The position numbers and the translations under genes are program-made. Source: an uncultured Candidatus Melainabacteria bacterium (GTDB lineage Bacteria; Cyanobacteriota; Vampirovibrionia; Gastranaerophilales; Gastranaerophilaceae). Taken from it: a DNA stretch of 11,391 nt. The notes below the pieces were generated by a model. It saw only the letters and a list, made by a program, of their open reading frames with translations, did no database searches and was not told the DNA's origin. The number at the start of each line of letters is the position of its first letter. The stretch's first letter is position 1. Shown piece by piece: positions 7,386-11,391 of the stretch. Location of the stretch: contig CAKVGW010000052.1 of NCBI GenBank assembly GCA_934747325.1, positions 1-11,391 of the forward strand, given 5' to 3'.

Positions 7386-7390
7386 AGGAG
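7386..7390 (+). promoter_or_regulatory. Shine-Dalgarno fixing the rph start
   Basis: AGGAG, 7 nt before ATG 7398. It excludes the in-frame upstream ATG at 7356, whose 14 extra residues match nothing in RNase PH and overlap the likely promoter. Confidence 0.85.
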
Positions 7391-7397
7391 AATTATT

Positions 7398-8093
7398 ATG
7401 AGAATTGACGGAAGAAAAAATAACGAACTTAGAGAAATCAAATTTACACACGGTTTTACAAAACATGCCTTAGGCTCTGTTTTGACTGAATTCGGTGATA
7501 CAAGAGTGATTGTAACAGCATCAGTAGATTTAAAGAAACCAAAATGGATGGATGAAAACGACAATCGCGGATGGGTAACTGCGGAATACTCGCTTCTTCC
7601 TGCTTCCACAAACACTCGTTGCAAACGTGAAAGAGAAAAAATTTCAGGCCGCACGCAAGAAATTCAACGTCTTATCGGCAGAAGTCTTCGTGCTTGCGTT
7701 GATTTAGAAAAAATGCCGGGTATGACGATTACAATTGACGCAGATGTAATTCAAGCTGACGGTGGAACAAGAACAGCAAGTATTTGCGGTGGATTTTTAG
7801 CACTAAAAGATGCTGTTGATAAGCTTTTAGCGTCAGGAGATTTGAAAGAAAATCCAATCATTGAACCAATCGGCGCGATTTCTATTGGGATAGTGGATGG
7901 CGAAATTAAGTTGGATTTATGCTATGAAGAAGATTCTCATGCACAGGTTGATTCCAACGTTATTTTAACAAAAAGCGGCAAAATCGTTGATTTTCAAACG
8001 ACTTCAGAAGGCGAACCATACGAATTTGAAAGAATGGTAGAGTTATTTAATACTGCAAAAGACGGAATAAACAGGATTATTGAAATGTATTAA
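7398..8093 (+). CDS. rph: Ribonuclease PH (tRNA nucleotidyltransferase)
   Basis: Phosphate-dependent 3'-5' exoribonuclease that trims the 3' ends of tRNA precursors; cytoplasmic, hexameric in characterised members. The 231 residues form the single RNase PH fold. Landmarks are the N-terminal RIDGRKNNELREI (2-14), the FGDTRVIVTASV strand (32-43), EYSLLPAST (63-71), SGRTQEIQRLIGRSLR (83-98) with the phosphate-site Arg (R85), the GGTRTASICGG phosphate loop (122-132), the LDLCYEEDSHAQVD metal/active-site block (172-185, acidic residues D179 and D185), and the TTSEGEPYEFE C-terminal motif (201-211). It is slightly shorter than E. coli RNase PH but complete. No rdgB-type gene follows; the gene instead converges on mntP with a 24-bp gap. 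Confidence 0.97.
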   Translation: MRIDGRKNNELREIKFTHGFTKHALGSVLTEFGDTRVIVTASVDLKKPKWMDENDNRGWVTAEYSLLPASTNTRCKREREKISGRTQEIQRLIGRSLRACVDLEKMPGMTITIDADVIQADGGTRTASICGGFLALKDAVDKLLASGDLKENPIIEPIGAISIGIVDGEIKLDLCYEEDSHAQVDSNVILTKSGKIVDFQTTSEGEPYEFERMVELFNTAKDGINRIIEMY

Positions 8094-8117
8094 TCCGAAA
8101 CGGGATATTTGCAGTTT

Positions 8118-8657
8118 TTAAAATAAGGCTTTTACACCCAGAATTATTAATAAAATTCCTGCAAATATCTCCAAACCTTTTGTTGGAAGATGTTTCAGTT
8201 TTCCACCAAAAACAAATCCTAATATTGAATTGGCAAAAGTTACAAATGCTATTAATAAAGCCGGTTTTAAAATATGGTTGCCAAATAAAGACAACGTAAT
8301 TCCCGCTGAAAAAGCGTCTATACTGGTTGCAATTCCGACAAGCAGCAGACATTTTAAATCTATACAAACAGGTTTTTCTTTTTGTGTGTCAAGCACTTCT
8401 ATTATAACTTTTACGCCTAAATAAGCAAAAATTAAAAATACAATTAAAGTGGCATAAGGTTCAATAAATGATTTTACAAAACCTGTTAAATAATAGCCGA
8501 TTGCAGGCATGATACCTTGAAATAATCCTGTGCAAATTGCCAAAGATAAAGCATTTTTTAGGCGTTTTTCAGTAAAAGTAATCCCATACGAAAATGATAC
8601 AACGCAAGCGTCAATAGAAAGTGCTATTGCAAGTAATACTATTGAAATATAAGACAA
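8118..8657 (-). CDS. mntP: Putative manganese efflux pump MntP
   Basis: Small inner-membrane protein of the MntP/YebN family (179 residues, family-typical), which exports Mn2+ and protects cells from manganese excess. Six hydrophobic segments form two halves, each with the acidic motif expected in the ion path: SIDACVVSFSYG (14-25, D16) and SIDAFSAGITLS (112-123, D114). GLFQGIMPAIGYYLTGF (44-60) and FANSILGFVFGG (141-152) are further family blocks. The start is TTG at 8657; no ATG is near, and AGAAAGA lies 7 nt upstream. Only 24 nt separate it from the dnaB stop, so it is probably co-transcribed with dnaB, and there is no room for a yybP-ykoY manganese riboswitch in front of it. The gene name is by family similarity. 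Confidence 0.92.
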   Translation of the reverse strand: MSYISIVLLAIALSIDACVVSFSYGITFTEKRLKNALSLAICTGLFQGIMPAIGYYLTGFVKSFIEPYATLIVFLIFAYLGVKVIIEVLDTQKEKPVCIDLKCLLLVGIATSIDAFSAGITLSLFGNHILKPALLIAFVTFANSILGFVFGGKLKHLPTKGLEIFAGILLIILGVKALF

Positions 8658-8681
8658 AATAAAATCTTTCTGTTTATTTAA

Positions 8682-10082
8682 CTAAAACACATCAGTCTTA
8701 ATCGGATTTTTGAATTTTGTAATACTTCCTTGGAATAGAAGCTTAACTGTTCCAACAGAACCATTTCTGTGTTTTGCGATGATGATTTCGGCTTCACCTT
8801 TATTTGCAGCTTTTTCTGCTTCTTCCTCTTCATCGTTTGCGTTTTTATAATATTCATCACGATAAATAAACATTACGATGTCGGCGTCTTGTTCGATAGA
8901 TCCTGATTCTCTCAAGTCAGAAAGCATCGGACGCTTATCAGTTCTGCTTTCTACCGCACGTGATAACTGAGAAAGTGAAATAATTGGAACGTTAAGTTCC
9001 TTAGCCAAAATTTTAAGACCTCTTGAAATGCTTGAAATTTGTTGCATACGGTCTTCTCTACCCGTTCCCTCAATCAGCTGCAAATAGTCGATTACGATTA
9101 AGCCCAAATTCTTTTCCGCCATCGCCAAACGTCTACATTTAGCACGAATATCAGTAATAGTACAACCTGCCGTATCATCAATATAAATAGAAGCTTCCGA
9201 AAGGTCATTCATCGCAACCGCAAGTTTTTCCCAGTCCTTTGCCTGCATATTACCTGTCTTAAGTCTTTGTGAATCAACTTCCGCTTCTGAACACAACAAA
9301 CGTTGAACTAGCTGTTGCTTTGACATTTCTAAAGAGAATATAGCAACCGGTGTTTTTGCTCTTAATGCAACATTTTGCGCAATATTCAAAGCAAACGCAG
9401 TTTTACCCATCGCAGGACGAGCAGCTAAGATAATCAAGTCCGAACGTTGAAGTCCGTTTAACATAGCATCCAAATCATAAAAATCGGTTGGTACACCTGT
9501 TAATTGACCTTTGTTGTTATATCTTTCTTCAATTTTCGCATAAGTATCGTAAACAATATCTTTGATTGGAGAAAGTGACTTGGAAGCTTTTGCTGACGCA
9601 ATATCAAAAATCAGTTTTTCGGCAAGTTCTAAAGATTCTTCAATCGGGTTTAAATCATAGCCTGAAGAAACGATTTCTGAACCGGCATTAATCAAAGAAC
9701 GCTTGATAGCTTTTTCTTGCACAATTCTTGCATAGTATTCAACGTTAGTAGTTGTAATTGTTTTATAGCTCAAATCGTTTACAAACGCACGACCGCCGAC
9801 AAGCTCTAATTTTTGGTTAATATTAAGAATATCTGAAACTGAAACGATGTCAATTTTGTCTTGGCTGTTATAAAGCTGTAACATAGCATCGTAAACATAT
9901 CTGTGCGCAGGTTTGTAGAAAGATTCAGGCTTAAGTTGTTCTACAATTTTGTTCATGCAATTAGGATTTACCAAAATTGCACCCAAAATAGCTTCTTCTG
10001 CATCAATATTTTGAGGCATCAAATGTGATAAATCTTCTGTTTGCTGTGATGATTTTCTTTTATTTGCGTATGATGTTGACAT
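8682..10082 (-). CDS. dnaB: Replicative DNA helicase DnaB
   Basis: Hexameric 5'-3' helicase of the replication fork; 466 residues, normal length, no intein. The N-terminal domain runs from PQNIDAEEAILGAIL (23-37) to about 165, then a linker and the RecA-like ATPase domain: GVPTDFYDLDAMLNGLQRSD (196-215), Walker A RPAMGKTA (222-229; K227, T228), FSLEMSKQQLVQRLL (249-263), Walker B LIVIDYLQL (328-336), SQLSRAVESR (371-380), DLRESGSIEQDAD (389-401) and the arginine-finger region AKHRNG (436-441). An acidic/Ala-rich insert (416-428) precedes the last strands, as in many DnaB proteins. A strong Shine-Dalgarno (AAAGGAGT, complement of 10090-10097) lies 7 nt before the ATG. mntP follows after 24 nt. 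The 150-bp gap upstream carries its own likely promoter. Confidence 0.98.
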   Translation of the reverse strand: MSTSYANKRKSSQQTEDLSHLMPQNIDAEEAILGAILVNPNCMNKIVEQLKPESFYKPAHRYVYDAMLQLYNSQDKIDIVSVSDILNINQKLELVGGRAFVNDLSYKTITTTNVEYYARIVQEKAIKRSLINAGSEIVSSGYDLNPIEESLELAEKLIFDIASAKASKSLSPIKDIVYDTYAKIEERYNNKGQLTGVPTDFYDLDAMLNGLQRSDLIILAARPAMGKTAFALNIAQNVALRAKTPVAIFSLEMSKQQLVQRLLCSEAEVDSQRLKTGNMQAKDWEKLAVAMNDLSEASIYIDDTAGCTITDIRAKCRRLAMAEKNLGLIVIDYLQLIEGTGREDRMQQISSISRGLKILAKELNVPIISLSQLSRAVESRTDKRPMLSDLRESGSIEQDADIVMFIYRDEYYKNANDEEEEAEKAANKGEAEIIIAKHRNGSVGTVKLLFQGSITKFKNPIKTDVF

Positions 10083-10171
10083 TCAGAATACTCCTTTAAA
10101 TAAAAGTTTATCAATAACACTTGAGTTATTCAATAATTCGTTACGAAATGTGATAATGAAAAATTCTATAT

Positions 10172-10201
10172 TCTATATTTTTAATAATTTTATCCTATCA
10201 A
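10172..10201 (-). promoter_or_regulatory. Probable dnaB promoter
   Basis: On the minus strand TTGATA (complement of 10196-10201) and TATAGA (complement of 10172-10177) are 18 nt apart. Another TATAGA follows 7 nt on (complement of 10165-10170). The predicted start gives a leader of about 80 nt to the dnaB ATG, with a small 6-bp hairpin (10113-10118 with 10125-10130). The surrounding sequence is AT-rich, which raises the chance of accidental matches. Confidence 0.5.
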
Positions 10202-10232
10202 AATCTTGTGAGTTTTTTATTATGTAAAACGT

Positions 10233-10724
10233 TTACCGCTTTATCCAATCATAAAGATTTCTTGTTTCTCCGAATTCAGAAGTTTTCAAAATATTTTGCG
10301 TATCAAGATTTTCAAAAACAATATCAATTATAATTTCACCGTTTTTTAAAATATTTGCATAATTCAAGCCATAATTTGCACAATACGGCAACTTAAGTTT
10401 ATTTTCTTTATATCTGTAAGCCAAACCATGCACTCTGCAAATAATAGGACGATGTGCATAAACAGAACATTTTTTGTCTACCAAAAAAGGACAAGCCCCA
10501 CCTTTTTCCATCGAATTGATATTTTGTTGAACAACTTGTTTTGTTGTATTATCAAGTGCAATATAACCTTTCATCAAATATTCCAACTCTATTGAAGTTA
10601 AAGGATAATCCCCCTTTTCACAACAAGCAGAACAACCTGGTTTACAGTGGATATAGGCTTTATGCAATTCAAAATAGTTTGCTAATTTAACATCAAGCTC
10701 TTTGATAAATTGTTCATAATTCAT
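10233..10724 (-). CDS. YkgJ-family cysteine cluster protein
   Basis: Small cytoplasmic protein (163 residues) of the CxxxCxxCC family (YkgJ-like, putative zinc- or iron-chelating domain). Eight Cys are placed as the family requires: C27, C31, C34 and C35 in HCKPGCSACC, C78 in ACPFL, C86 in KCSVY, C96 in HRPIICRVHG and C115 in LPYCAN. The metal bound and the biochemical role are not established for the family in general; some relatives are proposed to act in metal handling. There is no signal peptide. It lies 9 nt behind the stop of the MerR-like gene with only AAAG directly ahead of its ATG, so translation is probably coupled. The operon with that gene likely ends in the gap before dnaB. Confidence 0.88.
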   Translation of the reverse strand: MNYEQFIKELDVKLANYFELHKAYIHCKPGCSACCEKGDYPLTSIELEYLMKGYIALDNTTKQVVQQNINSMEKGGACPFLVDKKCSVYAHRPIICRVHGLAYRYKENKLKLPYCANYGLNYANILKNGEIIIDIVFENLDTQNILKTSEFGETRNLYDWIKR

Positions 10725-10733
10725 CTTTAAAAA

Positions 10734-11378
10734 CTATCTTTTACCCCATATTTTATCCCAGAAGCTTCTTGATGGTTGGCTTTCCAGTTGTTCAATTCTA
10801 TGAGATAATTCTTTATTGTGTTCTAAAAGTTCTTTAACTTGTTTTGCTAAAATTTCGTTATCTCTTTTATAACCACCAGCTTCTACTAGTTTGTTCACCA
10901 TATCAGAATTTGTAATATCATCACTGATTTTTTTAGCCACCGCTTCTGCAAGCATTTGAAGAGTTTGTGAAGATACATCCAGCGTAAAGCTTTTGCCTTG
11001 CGGAATAACTTCAGGAGCTTTTTCTTCTTGCACAACAACATCTGCTGAAGAATTTTCTTCTACAATACCGTTTTGTTGATTCAATAAATCACTAACCATG
11101 ATTGGTTGCACAGGTTGAGCCGGTTCAGGAGTTTTTTCAACTTTAGCTTCCATACGACTAAGTTTTGTAATTATTTGTTCATCGCTATATCCTTGAGCTT
11201 TTAAAGAAATTCCCTTTTTAATTTTTTCCAAAGCCAAATCATCATAGAATTCCAAGCCATCTTCATCTTCATAAATAGACTCAATTTTCCAATCTTCTAA
11301 GAATAAATCAAGCGAATGCTTGTCTATATAATAATTTTCTGTATTCAAACTCTTTAAAATACTTTCTCTGTTAAACAT
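10734..11378 (-). CDS. MerR-like HTH-domain protein with C-terminal coiled coil
   Basis: Putative DNA-binding protein of 214 residues, complete. Residues 17-75 fit the MerR-type winged helix-turn-helix: a recognition-helix-like SLDLFLEDWKIESIYED (22-38), the wing DGLEFYDDLALEKIKKGI (40-57) and LKAQGYSDEQIITKL (59-73), equivalent to the MerR 'lr..GfsleeI' helix. A Pro/Glu-rich linker (about 80-128) follows, then a predicted helix (136-152) and a coiled coil (173-201), ending in FWDKIWGKR. Unlike classical MerR regulators there is no Cys-bearing metal loop after the coiled coil, so the effector is unknown; a structural or chromosome-organising role is possible. GGGG lies 8 nt before the ATG. 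Only 13 nt of upstream sequence is available, so promoter and earlier neighbours are outside the window. Confidence 0.75.
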   Translation of the reverse strand: MFNRESILKSLNTENYYIDKHSLDLFLEDWKIESIYEDEDGLEFYDDLALEKIKKGISLKAQGYSDEQIITKLSRMEAKVEKTPEPAQPVQPIMVSDLLNQQNGIVEENSSADVVVQEEKAPEVIPQGKSFTLDVSSQTLQMLAEAVAKKISDDITNSDMVNKLVEAGGYKRDNEILAKQVKELLEHNKELSHRIEQLESQPSRSFWDKIWGKR

Positions 11379-11391
11379 CCGCTATACCCCA

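Noticed and set aside
8094..8117. Search for a bidirectional terminator between the convergent rph and mntP
   Set aside because: Only a 4-bp hairpin is visible in the 24-bp gap; not enough to call.
8682..10082. Intein or insertion in dnaB
   Set aside because: Walker A, Walker B and arginine-finger regions are contiguous and spaced normally at 466 residues.
10224..10236. Hairpin GTAAA/TTTAC at the end of the YkgJ-family gene as a terminator
   Set aside because: Only a 5-bp stem, and on the transcribed strand it is followed by an A run rather than T's.

Overview
The window is a compact, AT-rich bacterial chromosome segment with eight complete protein-coding genes plus a ninth that starts only about 13 bases inside the right edge. 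There are no tRNA or rRNA genes, no phage or IS genes and no CRISPR array. The proteins suggest a low-GC, gut-type bacterium. My best guess is a non-photosynthetic relative of cyanobacteria (Vampirovibrionia/Melainabacteria, Gastranaerophilales). This rests on a GlyQ gene that stands apart from glyS, on overall base composition, and on my recollection of proteins with the N-terminus seen at 5621. It is an inference, not shown by any single marker here.

Left part (1-4170, plus strand): glyQ (glycyl-tRNA synthetase alpha subunit) is followed by a GC-rich inverted-repeat element of about 119 bp. Next come two paralogous APC-superfamily amino-acid permeases whose reading frames overlap by 17 bases, a tandem duplication that probably uses translational coupling. 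A second, AT-rich inverted-repeat element with perfect 28-bp arms fills the gap after the permeases.

Middle (4330-7320, plus strand): two long genes of unknown function. The first encodes an exported protein of 364 residues. It is driven by a near-consensus sigma70 promoter placed so that the predicted transcription start coincides with a GTG start codon, so the mRNA is probably leaderless. The second encodes a 512-residue protein with helical, heptad-rich ends around a long Thr/Ser/Asp/Lys-rich middle, an arrangement reminiscent of axial or filament proteins. A strong hairpin follows it.

Right part: rph (RNase PH, plus strand) converges on a minus-strand block. Read in its own direction, that block is a MerR-like HTH/coiled-coil protein, a YkgJ-type cysteine-cluster protein, dnaB (replicative helicase) and mntP (putative Mn2+ exporter). 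The first two are 9 nt apart. dnaB has its own probable promoter and a strong Shine-Dalgarno. mntP lies 24 nt behind dnaB and starts with TTG.

Most of the window is ordinary housekeeping sequence. The parts worth a second look are the leaderless exported protein, the helix-variable-helix protein, and the two unrelated inverted-repeat elements.
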